Shown here: piece after piece, positions 23,835 through 33,278 of the stretch
How the letters are laid out: every line of letters starts with the position of its first letter
Position numbering within the stretch: position 1 is the first letter of the stretch
Assembly (NCBI GenBank): GCA_021372585.1
Contig: JAJFUD010000006.1
Coordinates: forward strand, 1-34,465
DNA length: 34,465 bases
Reading direction: 5' to 3'
From: a bacterium
Lineage (GTDB): Bacteria > Caldisericota > Caldisericia > UBA6126
Position numbers and translations under genes: made by a program
Notes under the pieces: model-generated
The model's input: only the letters and a program-made list of their open reading frames with translations
The model's database searches: none
Told to the model about the DNA's origin: nothing

Positions 23835-25062
23835 AAGCTTTAAACTGACTTTCCGGCATAAATCGGGGAAGGTTCTCATTCAATTCTTCCCAGGTAATAC
23901 TCTGGACAAGTTGGTAGTATTCATCCCATCCATCCATCCCGAACCGGTTCAATGTCTGAATCTGAAAGACCATCTCTTTTGGATGATAGGCTTCCATGGT
24001 GCTATTCACGAGTGAATACCGTTTATGAATCTGAAATTCGTTCTTCCGGATTCCGGTCTTGAGCCTCCTTCTCATTTCCTTTTCTACGGCATCGATGACT
24101 TTTTCCGGTTGATAAGAAAAACCTGACATATACCAGCATCCAAACTGCCTGTCCCAATCCCAATCCAATGAGAAGGAATCATCCACCAGGGATTTTGCAT
24201 ACAAATCATCCTGGAATTTAGCAGTGATACCAAACAATATTTGTGAAATCATCTCTCCGATAATACCATCCCGATAAGTGAATTCCTGATGTAATGGTTT
24301 CCAGCCAGCCATAAAATAGGGAATAGGAAAATCAATCGTGAGTTTGGTGAATGCTTTTCCGGATTTTGTATCCGGATCATGAGGAATAGAAAGAATTTTC
24401 GGTTGAAAGCCCGGCTTGATCTCCATCTGCAAAAGTGTGTCAAACGCCGGCAGCCAAAAGGATTTTTCCTTGTCAGTCATAATCACCAATTCGCTCTGCT
24501 TTGGATGATAAAACAACTCAAAAGCCTGATTCAGTTTTTCAGGGGTGATCTGCCTGATGCTTTCCGGTGTGCCAATAGGCGATCTCCAAGCCGGGTAATG
24601 TTGGTATACAAGCTTATTCCATGATTCAAAAGTCGCAAATAAAGGGTCATCCATGCTCATGAGCATCTCATTCAAAATGATCTTTTTCTCTTTCTCCACT
24701 CTTTCCTTTGTAAACCGCTTTTTTTCAAAGACTAATTGAAGCAAGATTTTCAGGATTTCGATATCGTGCTGGACAAAATGAGTGTAATAACAGGTTTTTT
24801 CTCGGGCTGTCAGTGCGTTTGCATTGGAAGCATACATATTCAGTAATTCCATAGCATCTTTACCGGAAAGCAGTCTGAAGACCTGGTGTTCCAGAAAATG
24901 AAAAATACCGGACTTGGCATCAGGCAAAAACTCATTCGATTCATACAGAGAGCCGGCATTGACTGTAATCAGAATGCTATTCGTCACAAACTGCTTGGTA
25001 AAAATCCAAGTGACAGGCAGATCATGAATCACTTCTTTTTCTATAGTAAATGGAAACTTCAT
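23803..25062 (-). CDS. M16 family zinc peptidase, catalytic member (YmfH-like)
   Basis: A 419-residue insulinase-type peptidase. The inverted zinc motif HxxEH is intact as H55-F-L-E58-H59, and the distal glutamate region EKEKKIILNEM lies about 75 residues on. The second half is the inactive M16 C domain. There is no signal peptide. It overlaps the preceding M16 gene by ATGA, so both are made together, as in the Bacillota YmfF/YmfH pair, where one partner is catalytic and one structural. Its 3' end overlaps etfA on the other strand. The substrate is unknown. Confidence 0.92.
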   Translation of the reverse strand: MKFPFTIEKEVIHDLPVTWIFTKQFVTNSILITVNAGSLYESNEFLPDAKSGIFHFLEHQVFRLLSGKDAMELLNMYASNANALTAREKTCYYTHFVQHDIEILKILLQLVFEKKRFTKERVEKEKKIILNEMLMSMDDPLFATFESWNKLVYQHYPAWRSPIGTPESIRQITPEKLNQAFELFYHPKQSELVIMTDKEKSFWLPAFDTLLQMEIKPGFQPKILSIPHDPDTKSGKAFTKLTIDFPIPYFMAGWKPLHQEFTYRDGIIGEMISQILFGITAKFQDDLYAKSLVDDSFSLDWDWDRQFGCWYMSGFSYQPEKVIDAVEKEMRRRLKTGIRKNEFQIHKRYSLVNSTMEAYHPKEMVFQIQTLNRFGMDGWDEYYQLVQSITWEELNENLPRFMPESQFKASILLPESDSA

Positions 25063-26297
25063 CTTGCTTTATGGTTGCCTTTGCATATATATAACGTGTC
25101 TAGCCAGAGACACCTGCTGATTTCCTCTAAATCTTCCCAGGTCACCTTTTCGATCGCCTGGATATAAGAGGAATAAGTGTAGGAGGCTTTTTTGATCTTG
25201 ATCTCCAACTCAAAGTTCAAACGGGCCATCGGGTAATCTTTCCATCCCTGCAAATTGGAAAGAATGCGGTTTTTCGCCAATTTCAAATACTGCTGCTTTT
25301 TAGTAAAATTCGACAGGGAGAGAAGTGCTTTTTCCAGCTCTTCCAGGAAAATATCTTTATCTTGATAAGCGATACCGGCGATAATGAACAACACTTCTTT
25401 GCCAAATGGCAGAGAGGAGCCAATACTGTAACATAAACCTGATTTTTCTCTGAGCCTTGTGTAGAGTACTGAGGCCGGTAGCTTACCTAAAATCTGGTTG
25501 TAAATATGCAAAGCGGGATAAAGCCTGTGATTCTGGTCAATAGGATGCCGGTACCCTAAGAATACCCAGGTTTGTTGATAGGTGGTTTCCTCTTCATAGG
25601 TCACGAACGGTTTGCGAGAAACTTGAATGCCAGGGTTCTCAGACAGCCCTTTTCCCTGATTGGCTAATTCTTGGAAATAAGCCGTCTCAGCTTCTGAAAA
25701 AGTGCCATATAGGACAGGAATTCTTTGTGAATGCTGAATAAAGTCTTTCTGTATCTTGCCAATTTCCTCATTCGTACAATCCCTGACTTGTTCTTTGGTG
25801 CCTAATAATGAGTATCGAAAGGGATCGTTGGGAAACATCTTCTCCATAAAAAGCTGGAAATGCCATTCGATAGGATTACTCATCAACATCTCGATCTCTT
25901 TTTGTTGATTAGCCTTCTCCTCTTCAAAAAAAGCCTGAGGAAATTGACCGTGCTCATATTGCCCTTCAAATAGTAAATCCTGCGCTAAAGCATAGAGTTT
26001 TAACCGCTTTTTCTCAGCCATATTCAGATGGAACAGACCAAACTCAACATTTAACAATAAGCGGTCTCCCCATTTCACGACCTCCATATCCAGCTCCAAA
26101 CCGGCCAATTGATAAAAGTAACGGTTGAGTTGATAAGGTTTTCGGTACTTTTTTGTGCTTTTATTCGATATTTTGGAAGCCAGGTACACTGCATAAGCAT
26201 CGCTGTTCATATTGATGCAAAAAGAAAAAACCGCCATCGAAAAAGGATAATCCTTCGGAGCGGGAATGCAAAAATCAGATTTACAATTCGAGATCAT
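25059..26297 (-). CDS. M16 family peptidase-like protein, non-catalytic partner (YmfF-like)
   Basis: A 412-residue insulinase-fold protein without an HxxEH motif, so it is probably not catalytic. Family traits are KKRLKLYALAQDLLFEG, the DPFRYSLLGTKEQV segment and the M16 C hallmark LYTRLREKSGLCYSIGS. It starts at an ATG inside the stop of the thioredoxin-like gene (ATGA) and ends in another ATGA with the catalytic member. It probably forms a clam-shell heterodimer with the downstream protein, as in other two-subunit M16 enzymes; this is inference from the family. Confidence 0.9.
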   Translation of the reverse strand: MISNCKSDFCIPAPKDYPFSMAVFSFCINMNSDAYAVYLASKISNKSTKKYRKPYQLNRYFYQLAGLELDMEVVKWGDRLLLNVEFGLFHLNMAEKKRLKLYALAQDLLFEGQYEHGQFPQAFFEEEKANQQKEIEMLMSNPIEWHFQLFMEKMFPNDPFRYSLLGTKEQVRDCTNEEIGKIQKDFIQHSQRIPVLYGTFSEAETAYFQELANQGKGLSENPGIQVSRKPFVTYEEETTYQQTWVFLGYRHPIDQNHRLYPALHIYNQILGKLPASVLYTRLREKSGLCYSIGSSLPFGKEVLFIIAGIAYQDKDIFLEELEKALLSLSNFTKKQQYLKLAKNRILSNLQGWKDYPMARLNFELEIKIKKASYTYSSYIQAIEKVTWEDLEEISRCLWLDTLYICKGNHKAR

Positions 26298-27934
26298 TCG
26301 CGTCTAAAGCCAATAATGAGAATCGGAAAGTGACCCATTTTCCTTTGCATATTCATTGACTGAAAGAGAAAAAGATTGAATCCTTCCTGAATGGGTAATT
26401 TGACAGAAAAGTTGCCTTCCAAATCCATTGATATCTCCTGGTTATGAAGAAATAATCTGTATCCATCCGTTTTTCCCCGTATGATAATCGTTCCCACCGG
26501 AAAAATGATCGGCACCTTGTCGAATCGTATCAGCGGATAATCGGGTTTAAACAATGTCCCCGATATGGGAATGTAGATCGTCCCTGTTTGGGTCGAGATG
26601 AGTACGGTTGCCATATTTAATCCTGTTTTCATCATATCGGGCTTAATGTGAATGATGATCGTTTTTTTGGAAGCAACAAACACTGTTTCTTCGACTGTGA
26701 TCCAAGGTACTTTCGTGGTGACCTTTACCCGAACCTGAATACCGTGTGTTTCTTCCAGCACCAGCTCATATTTGGGTTTATCAATGGGCCAAACTTCACC
26801 TAAATCCAACTGCCATTGAGAAAGTTGTATCGTCAGATCAGGACTTTCTGACGTAAAAAAAGGCAAAATAAAATGCGTCCTCAGGTAATGTTTTGCCGAA
26901 CTGGTTAAGGAGTTTTTACCCCCCATCATCCAGAGGGCATACCCGGTATTCTTTTTTAATAAATCAACAGGATACAGGTGCAAAATCTTTTTCACTGAAT
27001 CATATTCCCATTCCAAGGCTTGCATTTTTTCGTTCTGGTCAATTAAAAGAAATAAGCTATCCTGCAGGGTTGAGATCACCAAGGCCTCTTTGAAAACAAC
27101 TTCAAAGGAGATGTCGCGTCTGACGCCTGTCTCAAACGGCAAAGGAGTGGATTGTAAAATGGGTAGAGAATTGAATGAATAGAAACAACTATTATAAATT
27201 TTACCGGTAGTGAAATTCTGAAAAAAACTCACCGCTTCAAACTGAGTAACCTCACTGGCATCGGGTATCTGCCGAGAAAACTTCAGGTAATAAAGCGTAT
27301 TTGGTTCGAGGGTCAGGGTCAATCCTTTAAAATCGGGGAAAGCAAGTCGGCTGACAAAATTAAACACCTTATTATCGGCATCGACTACCTGACTCTCTGT
27401 CAATACAGTCAAAAACTGCCCCGTAAGCGGTACATCCAGGTAGGACTGCAAAATGACGGTCATCTGGAGAGTTTGCCCGTCTTGTATCCCAAAACTATTC
27501 ATCCCCATAACGGGAGTCTGGAGAAAAAGGTCTTCGACCACTTTTTTCACGGCAGGATACGTGGTTGCGTCAGCCCCTATGATCTTATTGTCCCCATTAA
27601 ATACCATCGTGGGGTATCCGGTTACTTTGTAAAAATTTGCTCTTTCCCTGATGGTGGGCATCGAGAGCAAATCCTGGTTATGATACCGAATATGCAGGAT
27701 CCTGTCACCATATTCAGCATACAAACTATCGAAAATCTCGTACGAATAATGACACCACCCACACCACGTAGCGGTAAAATCCTCATAGAGAACATTTAGC
27801 TGCGGTTGTATCAGGGAAGGATAGCTCTCAGCGGGAAAGGATTGAATAGTGTAGCCTGGTTCTGCTGAAAAACCTGACAAAGGAGCAAAACAAAAAATCA
27901 TCAACAGCACCATTGCCATTAAACTCTTTTTCAT
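26294..27934 (-). CDS. Secreted thioredoxin-fold protein with C-terminal Ig/BACON-like domains
   Basis: A 546-residue exported protein. The signal peptide MKKSLMAMVL... ends near GFSA. Residues about 45-130 are a thioredoxin domain with redox motif CGWC (58-61, ATWCGWCHYSY) and the cis-proline segment GYPTMVF. Residues about 135-260 look like an all-beta domain of the kind following Omp28/thioredoxin modules. Residues about 375-470 show a BACON-like pattern, with VKVTTKVPWITVEE and ATVLISTQTGTIYIPISG; a final beta domain follows. AGAGGTGC precedes the ATG. It heads an operon with two cytoplasmic-type M16 proteins, an unusual pairing. Confidence 0.82.
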   Translation of the reverse strand: MKKSLMAMVLLMIFCFAPLSGFSAEPGYTIQSFPAESYPSLIQPQLNVLYEDFTATWCGWCHYSYEIFDSLYAEYGDRILHIRYHNQDLLSMPTIRERANFYKVTGYPTMVFNGDNKIIGADATTYPAVKKVVEDLFLQTPVMGMNSFGIQDGQTLQMTVILQSYLDVPLTGQFLTVLTESQVVDADNKVFNFVSRLAFPDFKGLTLTLEPNTLYYLKFSRQIPDASEVTQFEAVSFFQNFTTGKIYNSCFYSFNSLPILQSTPLPFETGVRRDISFEVVFKEALVISTLQDSLFLLIDQNEKMQALEWEYDSVKKILHLYPVDLLKKNTGYALWMMGGKNSLTSSAKHYLRTHFILPFFTSESPDLTIQLSQWQLDLGEVWPIDKPKYELVLEETHGIQVRVKVTTKVPWITVEETVFVASKKTIIIHIKPDMMKTGLNMATVLISTQTGTIYIPISGTLFKPDYPLIRFDKVPIIFPVGTIIIRGKTDGYRLFLHNQEISMDLEGNFSVKLPIQEGFNLFLFQSMNMQRKMGHFPILIIGFRRE

Positions 27935-27968
27935 TTTTGCACCTCTTTTAAACTGTACCCGGTTGCTT

Positions 27969-27974
27969 TATACT
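27969..27974 (+). promoter_or_regulatory. -10 box immediately before the propeller lipoprotein ATG
   Basis: TATACT ends 8 bases before the A of the ATG at 27982. The start point would fall at or next to the start codon, and no ribosome binding site precedes the ATG. This is the same arrangement as at 3093-3105, but without the extended TG motif. Confidence 0.45.
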
Positions 27975-27981
27975 TTATTTT

Positions 27982-29526
27982 ATGAAGAAAGTAGTTTCTA
28001 TTATACACAAGCTTTTGATTATACAATTAGTCATGTTCTGTGCTGTAGGCTGTATCCCATCCGATCAATCCGCCAAACAGCTTGATTCTATGCTGTTGTA
28101 TGCTATGCCTGACGGTGGGTTGCGAATTTTTAATGTACAGAACAAAGAAACCATCTCATTGACTGAAGAAAAGGACTATTTTCCTCACCTTGAACCAACC
28201 TCACAAATGGTCTTTTTTATCCGTTTATTTCTGAATGAGGAAAAAGGGGAGACAATTTCCTATTCAGCCAAAATCATGCAGATGAATCTGAATTCTAAAA
28301 GAATCCGTACCCTATCGACGATAGCTTCCTATAAAACCACACCCTCTTTATCAGACCAGCTGTTTTTCCTTAATGAAGGCAAGATTCTATTAATTCAAAA
28401 CGACCAGCGTATCCGAATGGTGGATACAAAGACCGGGAAACCCATCCCGGAAAACCTGGCACCCTACTTGCCCGAACTCAACCAATGCAGTGAAGATGGA
28501 AAAGCATGGTACATCAGGATCAGGCAAGGGAAGTACCCCTCCTTCTATAAAACAGAGGAGAATTTATTACCTCATCAATATTTCGACTCGATTCTCCGTT
28601 ATCAGGAAAATGGGACCATGACCCCCTGCTTAACCATACCGAAAGACAGGATTTATCAGGATTATATCGATGGGTATGCCTATTCGCAATCGCACTCCTT
28701 GTTGGCTATTGGTTATTCAGGAAAGATTCAAATCCGTGATGCAGGCAATCAGATCGTCGATGAATTTCCGGGAAAACACCCTTATTTCATTAAAACCAGC
28801 CTGCCTGAATCCTCCTTGAACAAATTTCCCCTATATAAAATCCAGGCTTTTGCAGAATTTCAGTCCTATTTTATTGTAGGCAGTCTACATTGGGCTGGAA
28901 GAATACGAAAGCATACTCAGGATTTACAGCTGTTTACTGATCAGGAATTATCGTTGAGTTCACGTGACAATATTGACCCAACCAATCTATTTGACCATAT
29001 TTCCGTTTTTCGGGTAGTCAAGAATCCCCCGTTGCTGATATTGACTTCCGTAAAAGACACGGAGCAGGAAGCCAGTGCAAGCAATGTAATGGCTCTTGAA
29101 GCAGTTCCGGACCAATTAATCGTTCTCAGGCTTGATCAAGAGCTTTGGATCCCCTTGTTACAACTCGGTGAAAAAATCGGATTATTGATGGAATGGAAAG
29201 ACCTTGACCAGGATAAAACAGAGGAGTTGTTGATCCAATATTCTGCTTCCAATTTCAAATGCGAAGGTCGTTTTCAGTCTGCCGGTCGAACTTTGATCTG
29301 GACAGATGTATACCGCTACCACGATGATATTCAGCAATATATCAACGATTCTTCCCTTTACCCTGCTATTTATTCCGCCCTTCTCAAAAAGCTGGAACCG
29401 TTATATGAAAGAGCCCTCACTGCCATTCGATTAAAAGACCCTCTGCTTTGCCAGGAGGATCTTGATAAGCTTGAACAATTAATTGAAGAAGCCAAAACCT
29501 ATGTATCACAGGGACGGAGTTCTTGA
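27982..29526 (+). CDS. Lipoprotein with TolB/WD40-like propeller and FG-GAP-like C-terminus
   Basis: A 514-residue exported lipoprotein. The signal peptide ends in the lipobox CAVGC, lipidated near residue 24. The N-terminal half has TolB/PD40-like strands, with MLLYAMPDGGLRIFN, FPHLEPTSQMVFFI and LLIQNDQRIRMVDTKTGK. Near residue 400 the segment DLDQDKTEELLIQY resembles FG-GAP/VCBS-type calcium loops. The last 60 residues are helical and charged. I do not recognise a specific family. It is divergent from the thioredoxin-M16 operon with only 47 bases between start codons. The last codons (SQGRSS) and the stop lie within a REP-like repeat. Confidence 0.78.
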   Translation: MKKVVSIIHKLLIIQLVMFCAVGCIPSDQSAKQLDSMLLYAMPDGGLRIFNVQNKETISLTEEKDYFPHLEPTSQMVFFIRLFLNEEKGETISYSAKIMQMNLNSKRIRTLSTIASYKTTPSLSDQLFFLNEGKILLIQNDQRIRMVDTKTGKPIPENLAPYLPELNQCSEDGKAWYIRIRQGKYPSFYKTEENLLPHQYFDSILRYQENGTMTPCLTIPKDRIYQDYIDGYAYSQSHSLLAIGYSGKIQIRDAGNQIVDEFPGKHPYFIKTSLPESSLNKFPLYKIQAFAEFQSYFIVGSLHWAGRIRKHTQDLQLFTDQELSLSSRDNIDPTNLFDHISVFRVVKNPPLLILTSVKDTEQEASASNVMALEAVPDQLIVLRLDQELWIPLLQLGEKIGLLMEWKDLDQDKTEELLIQYSASNFKCEGRFQSAGRTLIWTDVYRYHDDIQQYINDSSLYPAIYSALLKKLEPLYERALTAIRLKDPLLCQEDLDKLEQLIEEAKTYVSQGRSS

Positions 29527-29531
29527 CACAC
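29503..29531. repeat. REP-like imperfect palindrome overlapping a gene's stop codon
   Basis: The core AGGGACGGAGTTCTTGA folds into a 6-pair stem around GGA, flanked by ATCAC and CACAC. It shares AGGGACGG..TTC.TTGA with the reverse strand of 8494-8523. Both copies lie at the 3' ends of convergent gene pairs. Confidence 0.4.
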
Positions 29532-29634
29532 TTTTCTGCCTGAAATAAGTACTTCCTTTTCCTTAAACATCAGCTTTCCCTGGTATTTTCATCAATACAC
29601 CCGTAATGTTCCCAGTTGCTATTGCTTGGTTTCA

Positions 29635-31014
29635 TTAGTTTGCCTCAATCATGTACAAATTGTTTTCATCCGTTAGCAATATTTTATCTTGGTATATGCA
29701 GCTCAATCTTACTCCTTTCTGCATTTTCCAATTTACTTTGCCGGTATTGGCATCTAGGGAGAGGATGTATCGGCGATAATACTGTTCGGTATCTCTGGCT
29801 TCATACGGTTCTTGCTCCATACCGATGAATACTCTGTCGTCATCCAGAATGAACTCCTGAATATCATGTACTGGATCTGCAAACGACCAGAGCAGTTGTT
29901 TTGTCTTCATGTCGATACAGGCGATAAAACCATAGGAATCAAAATATACAAGGTTCTCTTTAACAATAGGCTTTCTTAGATAATTGTATTCCCTGTTTTT
30001 AAATGTAATCACCCAATCTAATTTATTATCTGATAATTTTATGGCACATAAAGACGAGAAGGAATTTTGTGTCGTGCTTTCGAACAATAGATACTTGTTA
30101 AAATAAGCTAATCCTCCGAATGTCTCAAGTGGATTTTGATAGACCAGACTAAATTGCTGAGAGTTTGGGTTAAAACTATAAATGCATGATGTCTTGGGAT
30201 CTGAAAAATAGAGTAAATCTTCAATGGAAATAAATTCAATTTTATAATCAAACACAATTCCCCTTGGGCTATTGCATTGATAGATCATATTTCCGTTCTG
30301 AGCATCAACACAATAAATAAAGTTTCCATCATATCCAGAAACACCGAAAAAAAGTCTTTTATTCAAGATAACCATATTCGTTTCCGTAACTCCGTTAATG
30401 GAACATCTCCAAATCTCTTTACCATTATTTTTATTGATACAAAACATAAAAAATTTATCATCATATCCCATCGGACCTTGTGATGTTCCAATAAATATAC
30501 AATCATCTTGAATAAGCGTATTTCTGCCACAAATACTATTGATTCTATACTGCCACAGTTTTTGTTTTGTCTCCGGCTTCAAAACGAAAATGTCATCATA
30601 AAAACTATTTGGCGGAATGATCCTTTGATAATAATCATAGTCAATTAACGGATTATTAATTAACAAGCATTGTTGTGACTCAATCAGTATATTTTTTACA
30701 ACCATTGATCCTTTGTTTTGGGCTGTGTATTGCCACAATGGTTTCCATGTTTTAGTTGGAGTGTTTTCAATATTATTAGAGGATATCTCAAAAATTAATT
30801 GCTCATTATTGGTTTCCTCATTTTGTGGTATGTTAGAATTGATTGTTCCGGTGTCATTTTGATTTTGATTAGGTTCATTGACAATCGGGGCACTGCCAGA
30901 ACAAGCTGAAGCAAAAAAGATGATAATAAGCAACAATAGCTTTATAAAAATAGATTTTATTAATTTATTCTCATCATTTCTTTTTCCGTCCAGATAATTC
31001 GATATATTCCTCAT
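29635..31014 (-). CDS. PQQ-type beta-propeller lipoprotein
   Basis: A 459-residue exported lipoprotein. A positively charged N-terminus and the stretch IKLLLLIIIFFASAC give a lipobox with lipidated cysteine, followed by a long N, Q and E-rich linker. The rest is a propeller with PQQ/YncE-like blades: FIYCVDAQNGNMIYQ, FIACIDMKTKQLLWSF and ILSLDANTGKVNWKM. The ATG at 31014 is chosen because it overlaps the upstream stop (ATGA) and follows AAGGGTGG; the frame itself opens earlier. It is architecturally similar to the propeller half of the gene at 8524-9990 but lacks the copper-amine-oxidase-like domain. The ligand is unknown. Confidence 0.86.
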   Translation of the reverse strand: MRNISNYLDGKRNDENKLIKSIFIKLLLLIIIFFASACSGSAPIVNEPNQNQNDTGTINSNIPQNEETNNEQLIFEISSNNIENTPTKTWKPLWQYTAQNKGSMVVKNILIESQQCLLINNPLIDYDYYQRIIPPNSFYDDIFVLKPETKQKLWQYRINSICGRNTLIQDDCIFIGTSQGPMGYDDKFFMFCINKNNGKEIWRCSINGVTETNMVILNKRLFFGVSGYDGNFIYCVDAQNGNMIYQCNSPRGIVFDYKIEFISIEDLLYFSDPKTSCIYSFNPNSQQFSLVYQNPLETFGGLAYFNKYLLFESTTQNSFSSLCAIKLSDNKLDWVITFKNREYNYLRKPIVKENLVYFDSYGFIACIDMKTKQLLWSFADPVHDIQEFILDDDRVFIGMEQEPYEARDTEQYYRRYILSLDANTGKVNWKMQKGVRLSCIYQDKILLTDENNLYMIEAN

Positions 31015-33260
31015 GATCCACCCTTTTGTTTTATTTTTTGGCGCATCTTCTCCCATGGATATCTCAAATACCATCTTAATTTCAACCAGAATGATAATGG
31101 TTTTACAATAATATTGACAGGGATCTCTGTATCAGCATTACTAAAACTTGGTAATTGATTAGTAAGTGTTAACTGAGTCGCATAAGTACCAGGTTTCAAA
31201 AAAAAAGGATAGATCAGTACTTTTAATACGTCGGTTCTCTCTTTATCAAGCATCATTGGATTTTCAGTAGTTATATATATCCAGAATTCACTGCATGATA
31301 GAAGAATCTCCAGCTTTTCCTGGGTTTGGTTTTTCAGAACCAGACAGAACTCTGTTTGTTGTAAGGGATTTAACTGGATCGTTTCTTGGGGGATCCTTTG
31401 TAATTCTAGAGGACCTTCCACGTCAACATTGATGGGTATAATAGCAGAAGTAGAAATGCCATCCGATGTTGTTCCTGTAAATTGAATTTGTATATTCTGC
31501 TTGATGGAAATCAAGGATTGGAGTTGGATCTTGAATTGGGTAGGCAAGATTTGATCCTTTTCAATAGCTACTGTCTCTGGAGCATGAACCTGGATACATG
31601 AATCCTTCACTTTCCATGTTCCTTGAATTTTTGAAGAGAACAGATTTTGTATTTGAAGGAGTAATTCCTTCTTCTTTCCTGATTCTATTTTTATTGATTG
31701 TTGAATGGGAGGTAATACCTTGAAAGTGGGGTAATGCGGTTCAATGCAGGTAATAAAGCCCGTTCCATTGTATTTTTTAAAAGTATGCTTGGATTGATAA
31801 GCGTTTTTTATAGGGAAATTTAGATTTCTAGTTTCTCCAGCTGTCAATAATAATCCATTACTATCGATACCGATAGAATTGACATATCCGTGAGTATCGT
31901 ATTTTGAAAGTACTTCTTTTTTCTGTATATCATAAAAATATAGATAAGAGGAACCACCAGCTCCTGACATAACAATAACAATACGATTCTCAGGAGTCCA
32001 AATCACATGATCAGGCGTATTCTTGCTTCCAGAAAAATAACTTTCTACTGAAAAGAAATCAATACTCTTATAATATCCATGAGGATCAAAAGAAGCTAAG
32101 TAAGTATCTGCAGCAGCTTCTTGTACTGTACCTACACAAAAGCGATAAGTATTGAATTGTTTTTCAGTTTTACTCACAATCATGCTTTTATCAGCATATC
32201 CGGCAATATACAGGTTATCTGCTGAATCAAACGTGAGGGACAATGCATCATCCCAGGTTTTACTTCCAAGATATCTTGATCGGATGAGTTTGCCATCCTC
32301 ATTAAAGGTTGCATAATATCCATCATATACCCCACCCTGGAATGTGTTATGATTGGCTGGAATGGTTGGAAATTGCTTTGATGCTGTGCTTCCGCAAATA
32401 AATAGCTGGTTTTGATGATTGAGTGCAACATCATTTAGCTTATCCATTCCTTCACCGCCAAAGTAAGTTGACCAAATCAGATTTCCGGTATTTGTAAATT
32501 GTGCGATGAAAATATCCCCGTAATAATTTACTCCTTGAAATTTCGTAGGATTTTCCAAGTTGTCATTAAAATGAGGTTGGTTTGCATTTTTAGTGATTAA
32601 ATCTTCTGATTTAGTGGTACCGACAATGTAAATATGATCCTTTAAATCGACTTCTATATGGTAACCCTCATCATAGTTGCTTCCTCCGAAATATGTCGAC
32701 CAGATCAGATTGCCGGTAGAAGAGAATTTGGCTAGAAAAGCTTCACCAAAAATTTCTTTTTTCTCCCAATTCATGTCTAAACCAGGTGATTGTATCTTTT
32801 TATTGGCTTCCCCTTTATTCTCATGCTTTAGTGCATCTTTTATTGGAAAATCAAGAGAAAAAGTAGTACCCACCACATATATATTCTGTTGAGAATCAAT
32901 CGCACAATCATTTATCCTATCTTCCTCAGAACCTCCCAAATAGGTAGACCAAATCGGTTCAGCATTTTGATTCAAAAGTCCAACAAAGCCATCCCAGCCT
33001 CCATTTTTCTTATCCTGGAAAGCTTCTTTTATAGAAATATCATCCGATTCTGTATAACCTGCTATGATGATTTCTGAATTATTCCCATGAATAACAGAGC
33101 TAATGGCATCATTTGTAGAACCACCCCAATATGTGGAAAACCTTGCTGGGTCATAAAGCACTACTGTTTCATCTTGATCAAAAGCCAGAGCTCTGGTTGT
33201 CAAATGTACTTCGAGTATCATAAAAACTATTAATCCGATTGATATGATTTGTTTATTCAT
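31011..33260 (-). CDS. Secreted SBBP-repeat beta-propeller protein
   Basis: A 749-residue exported protein with a signal peptide ending near RALA. Residues about 40-350 hold at least five SBBP repeats of the pattern WSTYLGGS..D....ADSQxNIYVVGTT; examples are WSTYLGGSEEDRINDCAID, WSTYFGGSNYDEG, WSTYFGGEGMDKLND and RSRYLGSKTWDDALS. A second propeller-like part runs to about 510. Two Ig-like domains follow, and the protein ends in a basic, tryptophan-containing tail. AAGGAG precedes the ATG. It is coupled by ATGA to the downstream lipoprotein. SBBP proteins are common in cell-surface repertoires of anaerobes; no catalytic site is visible. Confidence 0.87.
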   Translation of the reverse strand: MNKQIISIGLIVFMILEVHLTTRALAFDQDETVVLYDPARFSTYWGGSTNDAISSVIHGNNSEIIIAGYTESDDISIKEAFQDKKNGGWDGFVGLLNQNAEPIWSTYLGGSEEDRINDCAIDSQQNIYVVGTTFSLDFPIKDALKHENKGEANKKIQSPGLDMNWEKKEIFGEAFLAKFSSTGNLIWSTYFGGSNYDEGYHIEVDLKDHIYIVGTTKSEDLITKNANQPHFNDNLENPTKFQGVNYYGDIFIAQFTNTGNLIWSTYFGGEGMDKLNDVALNHQNQLFICGSTASKQFPTIPANHNTFQGGVYDGYYATFNEDGKLIRSRYLGSKTWDDALSLTFDSADNLYIAGYADKSMIVSKTEKQFNTYRFCVGTVQEAAADTYLASFDPHGYYKSIDFFSVESYFSGSKNTPDHVIWTPENRIVIVMSGAGGSSYLYFYDIQKKEVLSKYDTHGYVNSIGIDSNGLLLTAGETRNLNFPIKNAYQSKHTFKKYNGTGFITCIEPHYPTFKVLPPIQQSIKIESGKKKELLLQIQNLFSSKIQGTWKVKDSCIQVHAPETVAIEKDQILPTQFKIQLQSLISIKQNIQIQFTGTTSDGISTSAIIPINVDVEGPLELQRIPQETIQLNPLQQTEFCLVLKNQTQEKLEILLSCSEFWIYITTENPMMLDKERTDVLKVLIYPFFLKPGTYATQLTLTNQLPSFSNADTEIPVNIIVKPLSFWLKLRWYLRYPWEKMRQKIKQKGGS

Positions 33261-33278
33261 TTTTTTCTCCTTACAAAT

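Noticed and set aside
31015-31074. Upstream extension of the propeller lipoprotein by 20 residues
   Set aside because: The extension lies in the end of the upstream gene; the ATGA junction at 31014 with AAGGGTGG is a far better start and gives a standard lipoprotein signal peptide.
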